64,000 nucleotides of DNA from Terebella lapidaria. Its lineage: Eukaryota > Annelida > Polychaeta > Terebellida > Terebellidae. The stretch covers positions 12,418,868-12,482,867 of the forward strand of contig OX424555.1 in NCBI GenBank assembly GCA_949152475.1, given 5' to 3'. Every line of letters starts with the position of its first letter. The first letter of the stretch is position 1. The notes beneath the pieces were generated by a model. That model saw nothing but the letters and a program-made list of their open reading frames with translations, made no database searches and was not told where the DNA came from. Shown piece after piece: positions 1 to 11,239 of this stretch. A program made the position numbers and the translations under genes.

Positions 1-67
1 TTTATAAGTCCCATACATAAACGGTATCGCTTCGAAACAGTGCTCAAGCGACCAACAGGCCATCGCT
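1..67. repeat. Dispersed flank repeat, copy 1
   Basis: The first 67 bases recur almost unchanged at 4363-4430. In both places this sequence leads, directly or after an insertion, into ggccatcgct, then AACACCT, then the start of a foldback element. The window therefore opens inside a larger repeat family whose two copies share the same insertion site. No coding potential is seen. Confidence 0.85.
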
Positions 68-514
68 CGTTTTCACGAAAGGCGGCGCTCCAGCACCCGT
101 CTTTCACACAATTCGTCCTTTGCATTCTGGGATACCGAAAATAGTTCCAACATGGATGCCTCTATGAATCGAAATAAATTTGAATGTTTGGGATATTTTG
201 TTACTGACAGGACATATTGTCGAAAACTATACAATTTTTTAAGAGATTGTGATAGAATAACTCCAGTAGCGGTGTCCGTGGCAATCTTTAGTGCCTCTGA
301 AAAATCCATGGCTGAGTCATGACTGTCGGGTCGACCCCTGGCCAGCCCTGGGTCGACCCATGCAAAACAAGAAAGCACGTGCTCGTGTTTACAAAACGCG
401 CATTAATACGGACTATTTTGTTACCGCGCATTGACACTGTCCCCTGATTCAGGGGACCAGAGAATCGGTTATTACAAAGACGGGTGCTTCAGATTGCCGT
501 CTGGTGGACAAAAC
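68..514. mobile_element. 447-bp TIR insertion with 10-bp target duplication
   Basis: The 10-mer ggccatcgct occurs at 58-67 and again at 515-524, exactly bracketing this segment. The sister copy at 4363-4440 lacks the segment, so it is an insertion. Its ends form an imperfect inverted repeat: gttttcac followed by agcacccgtcttt on the left, and the reverse complement of aaagacgggtgct and caaaac on the right. A 9-10 bp duplication fits Mutator-like (MULE) non-autonomous elements (family knowledge); the class is inferred. The segment carries an unexplained 78-codon minus-strand ORF. Confidence 0.75.
73..309 (-). CDS. Unrecognised 78-aa ORF inside the MULE-like insertion
   Basis: I do not recognise this ORF. 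An ATG at 309 opens MDFSEALKIATDTATGV and runs to a stop at 73-75. The product would be helical, with leucines, lysines and two cysteines, without a signal peptide or zinc-finger spacing. It lies entirely within a 447-bp insertion, so it could be a captured host exon carried by a Pack-MULE-like element, or chance. No splice signals clearly frame it. Treat it as hypothetical. Confidence 0.2.
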   Translation of the reverse strand: MDFSEALKIATDTATGVILSQSLKKLYSFRQYVLSVTKYPKHSNLFRFIEASMLELFSVSQNAKDELCERRVLERRLS

Positions 515-744
515 GGCCATCGCTTGAACACCTGTTGAACCCACAAATGTGGAACGCCCACAAATGTTAAAACGAATTTTGTAGATCACCCACAATTGTG
601 AAAAGGTCTTCACCCACAAATGTGAAAAAAGCTCTACCCACAAATGTAAAAAAAAATTCCAACCACAAATGGGAAAACGGTTTTGTCATTCGCCCACCAA
701 TGTGAAAATGTAATACAACATTGGGTTTAATATGAGAAATGTAT

Positions 745-1600
745 TTTTTACGTTACCGTCCCTATGGTCTGATAACCTATTGTCCTGGCATTGCGTCTAT
801 CGTCTGTCAGTCGTCCGTCCACATTTTTAGGTTACCGGCCCTATGGCCATTGCCGCTTCATTGCGTCAATCAGCGTCGTCCATTGTCGTCATCCGTTACA
901 TTTTAGGTTACCGGGCCATTGGTCTGATAACCTATTGCCGTGGCATTGCGTCTGTTGTCCGCGGTTGTCCATCATCGTCCGCGGTCGTCTGTCTACATTT
1001 TTATCTTTAAAGTTCACGGGCGAATCTTTCTAAAATTTTGCACAAAAATGCCTAAAAATATTTCAAGAGGGAGGTTTTTCTTTTTCGCATTTTTGCCAAA
1101 CTGGCGGCCATTTTTGTCGAAAAACAGTCAAATTTTTCTGGCCATTTTCTAAAAACAGTCTGTCCAGATTTTAGATTTTTGTTTGAAAAGATTCCCCTTG
1201 TATATCGTTGCCCTTGAATTGCCAGTATGCGTGTGGCGGCCATTCGATTTTTTCGACATGTCCCATATTGCACTTTTTCGTGCTTTACAAATTTTCCTGT
1301 GCTTTATAATGGTACACATTATTCTTAATATCTCACATAATATTGAAATTAGAGATTAGGAATTAATTGTGGAGATATAGGAAATGATATATGCCAAATA
1401 TCCTTATGACATTGAACTTGAACTTTGAACATATTTTAAGGTCACAGCACAAAATGGTTAATATCTCGCTTATTATCGACTTTTCAGCTTAGAAATCATT
1501 GTGAATAAATAGGAATTGATGTATGCCGAACATTTTTGATGACCTTGAATTTGACCTTTGAACTCATTTTCAAGGTCAATGCACAAAATGGGTAATATAA
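745..1600 (+). repeat. GTTACCGTCCCTATGG-family repeat fragment
   Basis: Several successive copies of the word ttaggttaccg..ctatgg..ctgataacctattg occur here, followed by a stretch with tggcggccatttttg and then blocks containing tgaccttgaa and aatatctcgcttattatcgac. The same order recurs at 4660-4745, 5592-6540 and 8494-9125, and inverted at 53220-54600. It is non-coding; short ORFs across it are broken differently in each copy. Confidence 0.8.
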
Positions 1601-1681
1601 TAACGGAGGTGTCAACAACAAATGAAAGTACCACGCAAAAGAATATCATTATGTTAGTCTATCTGCTAAGTCCCTTTGCTG

Positions 1682-2446
1682 GCACTGTGGTGATACTGGA
1701 TGCACTAACGATCGTTAGTGCATCCCGCAATGGCCGACAGTAAACACGATCAGTTTGGTTTTTAACCGTATTCTATCAAATGACAGGTCCATTTGTGATA
1801 AATGGACACTCTGAAGGTAGCTTAGTGTTTTGGTCAAAGACATGCGTAGTTATTTCAAGCAGATCACGCTTCTTTGTTTAGATATGTTGAGGAAAAGAAT
1901 TAGCGATAAGGTTCACCAACGACAAAAGTGAGATTCCCTAACGATATAGGCCTAATACGTGTATATTGTAATACGTCAATATCATACACCATTGTGAATT
2001 CGTTGATTGATGCGACATAAATTAGCGAATGTCACATCAAAAATAGGAAATCTGTATCAGAAGATCATCTATACACATCAATACATGTCAATTGGTACTT
2101 TATTTCACGTTTAACATTTAAATAACGTAGATTTTATTTAATAAAGAAAAGGTCGTTAGGGAATCTTCACATGTTCGTTAGGGAATCTTCGATTTTACAA
2201 AAACAATCGTTAGGGAATCTTTGGGCTTTTTTTCATACGAGTTTCTCATGCTCAAACCAACATAAATCGCCATGTATTTGCAACGAACGGTTGTTTCGTG
2301 CGCATAAGAATCAGCAGATGTGTGTATCGATCACAATCGTAATTATCGGGAAAATGAAGAAAATTCAAACGAACCGCGAGTGGGTGGGATGCACTAACGA
2401 TCGTAATTCACAACGATCGTTAGTGCATCCAGTCTCACTACAGTGG
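1682..2446. mobile_element. Nested insert with palindromic 42-bp ends
   Basis: The left end reads gcactgtggtgatactgg and continues into a perfect 28-bp palindrome at 1698-1725 (half site GGATGCACTAACGA). The right end, reverse-complemented, reads ccactgtagtgagactgg and continues into the same sequence as an 18-bp-arm hairpin at 2387-2430 with an 8-nt loop. The interior has repeated cgttagggaatctt words near 2155-2220 and the inverse near 1930. No transposase or clear target duplication was found. Confidence 0.65.
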
Positions 2447-2939
2447 TTGGAACCTCGTTTGGGATGTGTTTCCAACCAAAATAATCACCTACCATAAATT
2501 TTCTCAGATTATGTTGTTGCTTTTTGCAGGCTTCCTGTAACTCCGCTACAGGAATACTGTGCGCACGTTGATGACTGTGAAACTTAAAACAGCAATCAGC
2601 CTTCATTTACCGGTGATACTTACTAGAGGCATACATTACATGACATTTCTCATATTAGATCTTATACCATTATGTTACGTTATTTTCACATATGTGGGCA
2701 GTTGACAAAAACTGTTTTCACATTGGTGGTTGAAATTTTTTTCACATTTGTGGGTGGATTTTTATTCATATTTGTGGGTGAAGTGTCTTCACATTTGTGG
2801 GTAATTGACGAAAACCGTTTTCAGATTTGTGGGTAATTATTTTTACATTTGTGGGTGATTTACAAAATTTGTTTTCACATTTGTGGGTTTTCACAATTGT
2901 GGGCGTTTTCATTTTGTGGGTTCAACAACACCTCATACG

Positions 2940-3290
2940 AACTAAGGAAAAATATTTTTTAGGAATTGCTCCATTTTTTATACTCAAGTTCAGCACAAAA
3001 CCTCATATGGTTTTGGCCATAACTTCATTTAGGATGGTCGGATCAATTTGAAACTTTATATATTTCCATTTGGCACAAAATCATATTTTTTTTCACCAAA
3101 TTTATAGCTGCGGAATCAAATGTAGGCTTATATAGGAAATGATATATGCAGAATATTCTCATGGCCTTGAACTTGACCTTTGACCGTAAGTTCGAGGTCA
3201 GAGCAACAAATGGCAGGCCTCTGATACACGACATTTTGTCGGAAAGTGTTGCGAGCTGTCGAGCAATTTGACACATATTTTGTCTATGGT
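2940..3290. repeat. DR1-containing repeat fragment
   Basis: This stretch follows element A and contains ggccataacttcatttagg and then gaacttgacctttgaccgta followed by gttcgaggtcagagcaac. The same order recurs at about 8935-9020. It is a fragment of the family seen at 6090-6540. No gene is seen. Confidence 0.6.
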
Positions 3291-4362
3291 TAATATGATA
3301 TGAAACCGAAACCTGGGATTTCCACAGCTCCCGATTTAGGAAACTGGCCCAGAGCCAGACGCAATTTCGGTGTTATTGATTTTCACAATGACTAGTGTTG
3401 AAAATAAATCGCAGCACTGTGAGTGTATATCAACATGCATGATCATTTGCCTTGGGAAATGCATGCCGGTGGATATATATCATTGATCTATCAGACCGAG
3501 GCTGAATCTATAGCCAGTATTAGCCATGCAACGACAGTATAGGCTACAACCAGATAGACTGTCTAGCCCTAAAATAACCTTTGAATGTCTTCATTGATGA
3601 CACTGTATTTATAGATGTCAACAGAGGAAACTTTCATCTGTTGACGTTTATGAATAGATTCTCTCATCAATAAAAAAACAATCAGGTGTCATTTTTACGT
3701 AAATTATATCCGTGACTGATAGAGTCCGGCAGACTTCCAACTAAAACTTACCAATATCATCCAACATCAGAGCAACTAGAATTTTAGGCCTTTCTAAACG
3801 AATAAGGCCCTAATCACTGCTGATGTTACTCCTCCAGTAACCAATGTATGAATGGCACATTTCCTCGCTAGTCTCGGGTAATATTATCCAGGAAACCGAG
3901 CGAATGGTTTCACTTCCTGGAATTGACATGAACTTGCACTGCTGACAGATGTTACGATAGAAAGTGTTTTGTGACGCACAGGGATACATACTTTGCTTTA
4001 TAATCGATTGTTAGGATTTTTCAATTTATTTACACGTACTGTGCTTGACTGTTTAAGAGATGATGATTCTAAATCTACACTCCGTGATGAATATGTATAC
4101 AAAATGGCAATTAGTTCCAGGAACACCACACGTATGGAAAGATGCGACTTAGTACGTATCGAAACCGGTCGACACGTGAGTGTCTGATGCATCGGGAAAT
4201 GTACCTAAAGGAGTCAATCGTCATTAAAACTGGTACTAATCTTCGCCTGGTCAGAAGTCATTCCACAAAAGTGATACTTTTTTTTTATATATGAAAAAAC
4301 ACTCTCAAAAACGTTCATGTCATACGAAGTCCAACATCTCAAATGGTCGGCAAATTATTAAG
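3291..4362. other. No gene seen
   Basis: About 1.07 kb of unremarkable sequence. A 64-codon open frame exists on both strands over 3993-4192 because few stops occur there; neither reading resembles a known protein, and there is no splice or promoter context. Confidence 0.6.
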
Positions 4363-4430
4363 TTTATAAGTCCCATACATAAACGGTATCGCTTCGAAAC
4401 AGTGCTCAAGCGACGAACAGGCCATCGCTT
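4363..4430. repeat. Dispersed flank repeat, copy 2 (uninterrupted)
   Basis: Matches bases 1-67 with one or two differences and runs directly into the foldback element at 4439. It shows what the locus at the window start looked like before the 447-bp insertion. Confidence 0.85.
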
Positions 4431-5591
4431 GAACACCTATTGAACCCACAAATGTGGAACGCCCACAAATGTGAAGACCCACAAATGTTAAAACAAATTT
4501 TGTAGATCACCCATAATTGTGAAAAGGTCTTCACCCACAAATGTGAAAAAGTTTTACCCACAAATGTAAAAAAAAATTCCAACCACAAATGTGAAAACGG
4601 TTTTGTCAATCGCCCACAAATGTGAAAATGTAATACAACATTGGGTTTAATATGAGAAATGTATTTTTTACGTTACCGTCCCTATGGTCTGATAACCTAT
4701 TGTCCTGGCATTGCGTCTATCGTCTGTCAGTCGTCCGTCCACACTTTTGACATTAGAGCGTTGGGGGCGAAGCCCCCAACCCTCTACATGTCTATGTGCG
4801 GACTTTTTTATGGAGGTTTCATGCCAACCTATCGACGCCCGTTTTGGCATATAAACCTTTGTTCACCTACTTCAAATGAGGATTTTCTTCGTCCTTGACA
4901 TAAAATCTCTCGATTTGATGGCAACCTTTGAATATTCCACAGATATATAATGCATAAATCGATGTGTTAGGTTTGAGAAAATTACGCAAAACGGTCAGCT
5001 CGTCTGAAAAACGTCAAAATGGCGGAGCCGATGGAAATTCACGTTCCCAAATTTTACCGCAATGACGCGTACTTTGGAACACACAATTTTCTGTGCAGCA
5101 TTTTGTGCATGCATGTACATGTAACTTTGCGTGTGGCCTTCTTTGGCGTTATGAAGTAAACACAACGATTCGTCTGCGATACCACGACTACATTTACCGT
5201 AATCTGACAATTTTAAACTGGTCTTTTAATTTGCTCAGTATGTATGAGTTATTTATATCATGATATCAGATGCAGATATTCATCATAGTATCCAATATTT
5301 TAAGGATATTCTATTGAGGTTCAATATCATTTTATCAGGCGTATCTGTTTCATTGAGTTCAAAATAAATGTTTACTCATTAGGAATATGATTGAAGTACA
5401 CCTATGTGTTTCATCATAATATAGGGAATGAATTGGAATCATATGGGGGCATGATGTGGTTCAATTTTCTTTCTTTTTTTGCAGAAGGGGGGGGGGGGGG
5501 GGGGGTAACGTTGTGTAAGAAACATTCAGCTGTCGTGGTGCTGATGACTTGCTCGAGCTCTAATGTCGTCTCCCGCAGTTAGCTGCATTTT

Positions 5592-6540
5592 CTTGTTAGG
5601 TTACCGTCCCTATGGCCATTACCACTTCATTCCGTCAGTCAGCGTCGTCCATTGTCGTCATCCGTTACATTTTAGGTTACCGGGCCATTGGTCTGATAAC
5701 CTATTGCCGTGACATTGCGTCTGTTGTCCGCGGTTGTCCATCATCGTCCGCGGTCGTCTGTCTACATTTTTATCTTTAAAGTTCACGGGCGAATCTTTCT
5801 AAAATTTTGCACAAAAATGCCTAAAAATATTTCAAGAGGGAGGGTTTTTTTCGCATTTTTGCCAAAATGGCGGCCATTTTTGTCGAAAAACAGTCAAATT
5901 TGTATATCACTGTGATGTTTATAAGTTTCGTTGCCCTTGAATTGCCAGTATGCGTGTGGCGGCCATTCGATTTTTTCGACATGTCCCATATTGCACTTTT
6001 TCGTGCTTTACAAATTTTCCTATGCTTTATAATGGTACACATTATTCTTAATATCTCACATAATATTGATATTAGAGATTAGGGATTAATTGTGGAGATA
6101 TAGGAAATGATATATGCCAAATATCCTTATGACCTTGAACTTGAACTTTGAACATGTTTTAAGGTCACAGCACAAAATGGTTAATATCTCGCTTATTATC
6201 GACTTTTCAGCTTCGAAATCATTGTGAATAAATAGGAATTGATGTATGCCGAACATTTCTGATGACCTTGAATTTGACATTTGAACTCATTTTCAAGGTC
6301 AATGCACAAAATGGGTAATATCTCGCTTATTATCGACTTTAGAGATTAGGAATCCATTGTGCACATATAATGGTTCTCATGACTTTGAACTTGGCCTTGA
6401 CCTTATTTTCAAGGTCAGAACGCAAAATGGCTAATATCTCGCTTACTATCCACTTTACAGCTTGGGATGAATTGTGGACATTCAGGAAATGATGTATGCC
6501 GAATATTTTTATGACCTTGAATTTGACCTTTGACCGCATT
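5592..6540 (+). repeat. GTTACCGT-family copy with tandem DR1-bearing units
   Basis: The first part parallels 835-1330 closely. It then passes into a degenerate tandem repeat, period about 115-137 bp, in which each unit has caaaatgg, taatatctcgctta, aggaa-tgat-tatgcc and ttgaacttgaactttg words. The last unit has the intact ttgacctttgacc (reverse DR1). Only some units keep the intact nuclear-receptor-like word. Non-coding. Confidence 0.75.
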
Positions 6541-7683
6541 CTTCCTTCATAATGGGAGCTGTATGGAGTAAACTCCTAGAACACTTCAAGATAGAGCTTA
6601 AATATTGACAGTATTAAATGGGATATCATATATTGTAGTTTCAATTTCGACCTTGAAAGGTCAATGTACGGCAATCTTATTTTCGCATTTTTAGATTACT
6701 GTATCTAAGATCTGATAACCTATTGGCATGGCGTGAGAGGTGTGACCTCTAGATTTAGCTTTCAAAGTCATCTAAAGGTCAAGTTCAAGTTCCCCAAATG
6801 GTGTGCAATGTACGACTACCTACATTTGTATAATACAAACCTAAACTACAACATTAACTATATCATTATGATTTCCTATATGCCGACAGTACAAACATAA
6901 GCTATGTCTACAAGCATTTTGTCTGTATATGCAAACTTCGACATTTCCGGTCAGGCATGACCTTGAGATTCAGCCTTAAGGTAATCTGGGGTCAAGGTCA
7001 CTGAAAGATGCATCATAAATGACTTCCTATAAGCTTACAATACAAACATAAGCTCTCTGTACAAGTGTTTTGGCCCCAGAAGCCAATTTGTGCATACCAG
7101 GCGACCTTCATGAGCGTTTCGGGCCTACATATCAGGCCTTATGAGCAATTTAAGGCTCCCCATTCTTACATTCAACACCAAGGACCCTAATTGGCACGTT
7201 CTGAATGGCAAACTTCGAAACAGATGAGATAGTTTTTGAGACGAGATAAACAAAATTCAAAATTAGGCAATTTTTAATAAAAAATGTTCGTTTTGGCCTT
7301 TCAAGGTCATCGAATATCAAATCCAAGGTCACCACACAAATCGCCGTATACGACTTTCCATTTGAAAATGCTAATATCTCAGCTCTATCTTCGAGCGTTC
7401 TAGGTGAATAGTAGCTTCAGTTCTCATTATGGAGGAAAAAGTCCAAAAACAATTTCGGTGGGGCAGTTTTTTTTACCTGGAAATGCCAATAGGTTATCTG
7501 ACCATAGGTTCAGTAGCCTAAAAATACTCCCCTATTGAGTTTTTTTGTTCAGTATTTGTGGGCATAAATACAGGAAACTCCTACCATGAACTTTGAGATA
7601 AAAATGTAGACGATGACGTAGATGACGGCGACAATGAAAAATACCTCCTGATGAATTTCCTCCATGCAAAACTCACAGTCGCC

Positions 7684-7870
7684 AACGTGCGCACAGTATT
7701 CCTGTAGCGGAGTTACAGGAAGCCTGCAAAAAAACAACAACATAATCTGAGAAAATTGATGGTAGGTGGGTATTTTTGGTTGGAAACGCATCCCAAACGA
7801 GGTTTGGGATTATGTTGTTGCTTTTTGCAGGCTTCCTGTAACTCCGCTACAGGAATACTGCGCGCACGTT
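7684..7870. repeat. Long hairpin, about 62-bp arms
   Basis: The left arm 7684-7745 (aacgtgcgcacagtattcct onward) is the near-perfect reverse complement of 7809-7870, differing only by a small homopolymer indel and a couple of substitutions. The loop itself ends in a second perfect hairpin, atcccaaac-gag-gtttgggat (7790-7810). Element A has only one arm of this sequence (about 2510-2575), so the inverted duplication is specific to element B. Confidence 0.85.
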
Positions 7871-8493
7871 GATGACTGTGAAACTCAAAACAGCAATCAG
7901 CCTTCATTTACCGGTGATACTTGCTAAAGGCATACATTACATGACATTTCTCATATTAGATCTTATACCATTATGTTACGTTATTTTATATGCGGGCAGT
8001 TGACAAAAACCGTTTTCACATTGGTGGTTGAATTTTTTTTTCACATTTTTGGGTGGATTTTGTTTTCATATTTGTGGGTGGAGGTATTTACATTTGTGGG
8101 TAATTGACAAAAACCGTTTTTTCACCAAATTTTAGACTATCTTGAAAACTGAAAAAGTTGGCAATCTACCCTAATGTTAACTGTTGGGACACAAATGAGA
8201 TCACAGGAATTCAAGCGAATTCAGGGAAAGTATTTGAGGAAAGTTTCTGAGCAGGAAAAATCATAGAAGTGTATTCTAATAAACATGCCAAATTCGGTTC
8301 AGACCCGCAAATTTCATGTTTGATGTGAAATTTAACATTGGAGTAGATGGCCAACTTTTTCAATTTTCAAGATGGAAGTCTGAAAAAATACGGGTTTATG
8401 CCATATAGAAACAAACAAAATTTCAAATTGATCCGACCATCCTAAACGAAGTTATGGCTAAAAATCATATGAGTTTTGTGTTCAACTTGACTT

Positions 8494-9125
8494 TAGGTTA
8501 CCGTCCTTATGGTCCGATAACATATTGGCATGGCGTTGCGTCCGTCGTCTACATTTTTATCTTTCAAGTTTACGATCGGATTTCGGTGATATTTTGCACA
8601 AAAATACCTAAAAAATATTTCAAGAGGGAAGTATTTTTTACTTCTTTTATTTCCGCATTTTTTCCTCAATAATGGTTCAAACAGTTTTGAGGTTTTTACT
8701 CCAAAGGATTCCCCTCATATACCCATGTGATATGTTTTGCTGCTCTTGAATCGCCGGTCTGCGTGTGGCGGCCATTTTGATTTTTTTTCGACGGGTTCTA
8801 AATTTGACCTTTCCATGTTAAATTCTCCTATGCTTTATAATGGGGAACATTATCCTTAGTATCTCACTTATTTTTGAGATGGTTAATATCTCGCTTATTA
8901 TTGACTTTATAGCTGCGGAATCAATTGTAGGTTTATATAGGAAATGATATATGCAGAATATTCTCATGGCCTTGAACTTGACCTTTGACCGTATGTTCGA
9001 GGTCAGAGCAACAAATGGCTAACATTTATATATGATATATGCCCAATATTCCCGTGACCTTGAATTTGATCAGTGACCTTATTTTCGAGTCCACGGGGCA
9101 AAATAGCTATTTTATATTGTCTGGT
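8494..9125 (+). repeat. GTTACCGT-family fragment with DR1 word
   Basis: Contains taggttaccgtccttatggtc, then gtgtggcggccattttg, then ctcgcttattattgacttt and gaacttgacctttgaccgt (about 8978-8997). Same order as 5592-6540 but shorter. Non-coding. Confidence 0.75.
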
Positions 9126-9459
9126 AAGCTATCTTAGTCCTTGGGCTAATTTCTTAAAATAAATATTGCGCCGTAAATTAACATGACCGGACTTGTTCAT
9201 TGCCCCGCATATATCGTGTGGCGTTTGTGTGTGTTGAAACTATTGGTCGTTTGTTTTTATCTACCCAAATACTCTTCTTTCAGATCGTACAGAATTCCGT
9301 AACTCCCGCTCGTTGTGATTCGAGAGCCGCCACAAAAGGTGTTCCCCTATTTTCGGTTCATCACTCAGTAGCTCACCGGCTTGCTCAAGCAATGATCAAC
9401 TCGAACGGAAATAAATGAAGATTTATATTCATGAGATCATCAACTTGCAATGGAATTGT

Positions 9460-9950
9460 CGGTCACCGACGTGACGTACATATGAATAGGTCAGACATGA
9501 AGCACTGTACAATCACATGGAAAATAATACTGCACGCGGGCTCAACTTAAAAAGTTCTTCGCCGAAGGAAACGTCCCCCCCCCCCTCCATAGCGTCGCCC
9601 AGTTCTTCAGGTAAGTGGTCGAATCCCAGTGACCTAAGGTCCTGAAGAAGGACTCAGCCGCGCAGAGGTCGTCTGGCCCTTGGTCGTGGTGGTGACGATC
9701 TCCCCACGGTCGATGTTGCTGTTGCAGTGCTCTCAGACTGGCTGTCTGTTCGGCTTTATATAGCCAGGGTGGCTGCGCACGCATCTTCGTCCGCGAATGG
9801 TTCTTCCGCGAATGGGACCAAGTGGTGAAGAGTTCTTCCATGTACAATTCTTGCGCGAACGGTTCTTCCGCGAAGATTCTTCTGTGGACAATTCTTCCGC
9901 GAACAGTTGAACTTTATTGGCACAGGAGTAGTTGTATTGGTTTTGTTACA
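9460..9950 (-). repeat. 3' LTR of the gypsy-like element
   Basis: Begins TGTAACAAAACCAAT at 9950, directly after the polypurine tract. It contains short direct repeats of ttcttccgcgaa (about 9800, 9862, 9893) and a TATATAAAG box. The first about 62 bases match the truncated 5' LTR at 11882-11943. The 3' boundary at 9460 rests on the candidate ACAAT duplication and is uncertain, because the LTR would not end in the usual CA. Confidence 0.7.
9754..9762 (-). promoter_or_regulatory. LTR TATA box
   Basis: TATATAAAG on the minus strand, within ggcTATATAAAGccg. It sits about 190 bases into the LTR and is followed about 25-30 bases later by agtctgagagcactgc, a plausible start region. Its position suits the U3/R boundary of an LTR promoter. 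Confidence 0.65.
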
Positions 9951-9966
9951 ACTCCACCCTTTCTGG
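9951..9966 (-). promoter_or_regulatory. Polypurine tract (plus-strand primer)
   Basis: The minus strand reads ccagaaagggtggagt immediately before the LTR's TGTAACA. A purine run abutting the 3' LTR is the standard plus-strand primer site of LTR retrotransposons. This adjacency is the best evidence for the LTR boundary at 9950. Confidence 0.75.
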
Positions 9967-9984
9967 AGATCAACGTCCCCATTG

Positions 9985-10135
9985 ATCCTCTCTCTTTCTT
10001 CTTCCGGCCTTAATCCTCCTTCTTCATTTCTTCCTTCCCTGGTATTTTCTTCTCTTCCTTCTTTTATGATCTTCTCTTCTCTCTTCATTTCCTTCTTCTC
10101 TTCTTTCTTCTCTTCTTTTCTTCATCGTGATCACT
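9985..10135 (-). repeat. Polypyrimidine/polypurine tract
   Basis: About 150 bases almost purely C and T on the plus strand (ctctctttcttcttccgg onward), hence A and G on the element's coding strand. Read as protein it gives a low-complexity Glu/Lys/Arg run. It lies between the protease ORF and the primer tract and may be an expanded microsatellite. Confidence 0.7.
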
Positions 10136-10261
10136 TGTCGTCCGGACTAGGGTGGTCGTCCAGGCGTTAGTTTCCGGGGTAAATAAACACCATGTTCTAA
10201 GTTGTAATTATGGACGTCTTCTCCTCCCATCAGTCTTTAGCGGGCCACCCTTTCTAGCGTA

Positions 10262-11239
10262 TCACCCATCGGTGAATCTGGTCGTGGCTTCCTGCGACGG
10301 GTCGGTGGGTTGCGTCCTCCCGTGGCCTTGGATGGAGTGATGACCACCACCTGTCCCTCTGGGGGTTGGGGTGCTCCTCCTGAGTTCGACAGGCCTCTTC
10401 TCCATCAGGTCAGGCTGCTCTAGTGTCCAGTTCCTCCACTGGGTGGAATTTTGTGTAATTGGCTCCAGCTCCTTCAGTCGCCCCTTCCAGTACCATCTTT
10501 CCCTCTCAGGCTCGTCCTTGGTTGTTTTCCCGCCATCGGGACGGATTCCTAGGTCAATCACGGCCTCGATTCCGTGAAGCTGTGCTAGGATGGTCCCCAT
10601 CAGCACGGTGCGGACTCCAGCTCCGGCGTTCATTAGTACCACTGGCACCAGGCGTCCTCGGGGTCGAACCAGGGCTCGTCCCACTACGAAGGGGTAATCC
10701 TCCTTAGGTCCTCCTGCTGGCTGCATGAGGCCCGCCATTGGAATCTCTCCCTCGTCCTTCATCAGCTTGGGGTCCACCACTATCTCAGAAAAGGGTGGCA
10801 GGACAACCGTCTCCTCCGTCACCAGTGTGTAGACAATGTCCTCGTGGCCCGAGCTCAGCGCTACGGTAGTGTCGCCCACCTGCCACTCGTCCCTCCGCAG
10901 ATCTAGTCGTCCCCCAATCTTCTGAAGTACGTTGAGCACCAGCACGCCCGAGATTCCCAACTTGGCCACCAGTACGTCCGCCGACATGAGTTGTGTGCCC
11001 AGTAAAAGTTGTACCGTCATTTCACCTCGAACCTGTACGTAGTCTACGGTTGCTGCCCGTAACCTTATTCCCGTCTGCATCATCATTGCCTCATGTTCGT
11101 CATCCAGTTGGTTGAAGAGGCACTCGTCCAGAACGGTGGAGGAGGCTCCCGTATCCACAAGCATACGAGTAACCTTCCCCATAACCTGGCACGCCGCATA
11201 CCACACCAATGTGCTTCGGGAACCGGCTGACAACGACAC
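10262..11239 (-). pseudogene. Retroelement aspartic protease ORF (gag-pol remnant)
   Basis: A 325-codon open frame. Residues about 20-45 contain LVDTGASSTVLDE, the catalytic D-T-G-A motif of retropepsins, followed by a hydrophobic flap-like segment (RAATVDYVQVRGEMTVQ) and ILVL-type strands (LGISGVLVLNVLQKIGGRL). Retropepsins cut Gag-Pol (family knowledge). The frame opens after a TGA without an ATG, consistent with translation as part of a polyprotein. The last about 150 residues are Arg/Glu/Pro rich, without recognisable RT motifs, then a stop. Length and motif are good; function is unlikely because the rest of pol is missing. Confidence 0.75.

Larger units (their letters stand above)
534..2926. 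mobile_element. Foldback element A with inverted tandem-repeat ends
   Basis: The element starts GTTGAACCC at 534 and ends GGGTTCAAC at 2926. It is flanked by AACACCT at 527-533 and 2927-2933, a 7-bp target duplication. The left 190 bases are a degenerate tandem array of CCCACAAATGTGAAAA words. The right 230 bases (about 2694-2920) are the same array inverted (ttttcacatttgtgggtg). The interior holds YY1/DR1-type repeat sequence (745-1600) and a nested palindrome-ended insert (1682-2446). No transposase is visible, so it is non-autonomous. Confidence 0.8.
4439..8122. mobile_element. Foldback element B, right end damaged
   Basis: The left end repeats the CCCACAAATGTGAAAA array (4440-4630) after the same AACACCT flank (4432-4438) used by element A. 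The inverted array on the right (about 7985-8120: cacatttgtgggtaattgac) stops at ccgttttttcaccaaa without the terminal GGGTTCAAC, so the right end is truncated or interrupted. The interior carries YY1/DR1-type repeats (4660-4745, 5592-6540), a 19-base G run (5487-5505) and a long hairpin (7684-7870). No transposase is seen. Confidence 0.65.

Noticed and set aside
4995..5210. 71-codon minus-strand frame considered as a THAP-type zinc finger
   Set aside because: The C-x-C-H spacing and AVPTF-like motif are absent; two cysteines only.
9542..9847. 101-codon minus-strand ORF
   Set aside because: It lies inside the 3' LTR and spans its promoter; it is not a separate gene.
9756..10088. Glu/Lys/Arg-rich ORF
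   Set aside because: It is the translation of the polypurine tract running into the LTR; low complexity only.
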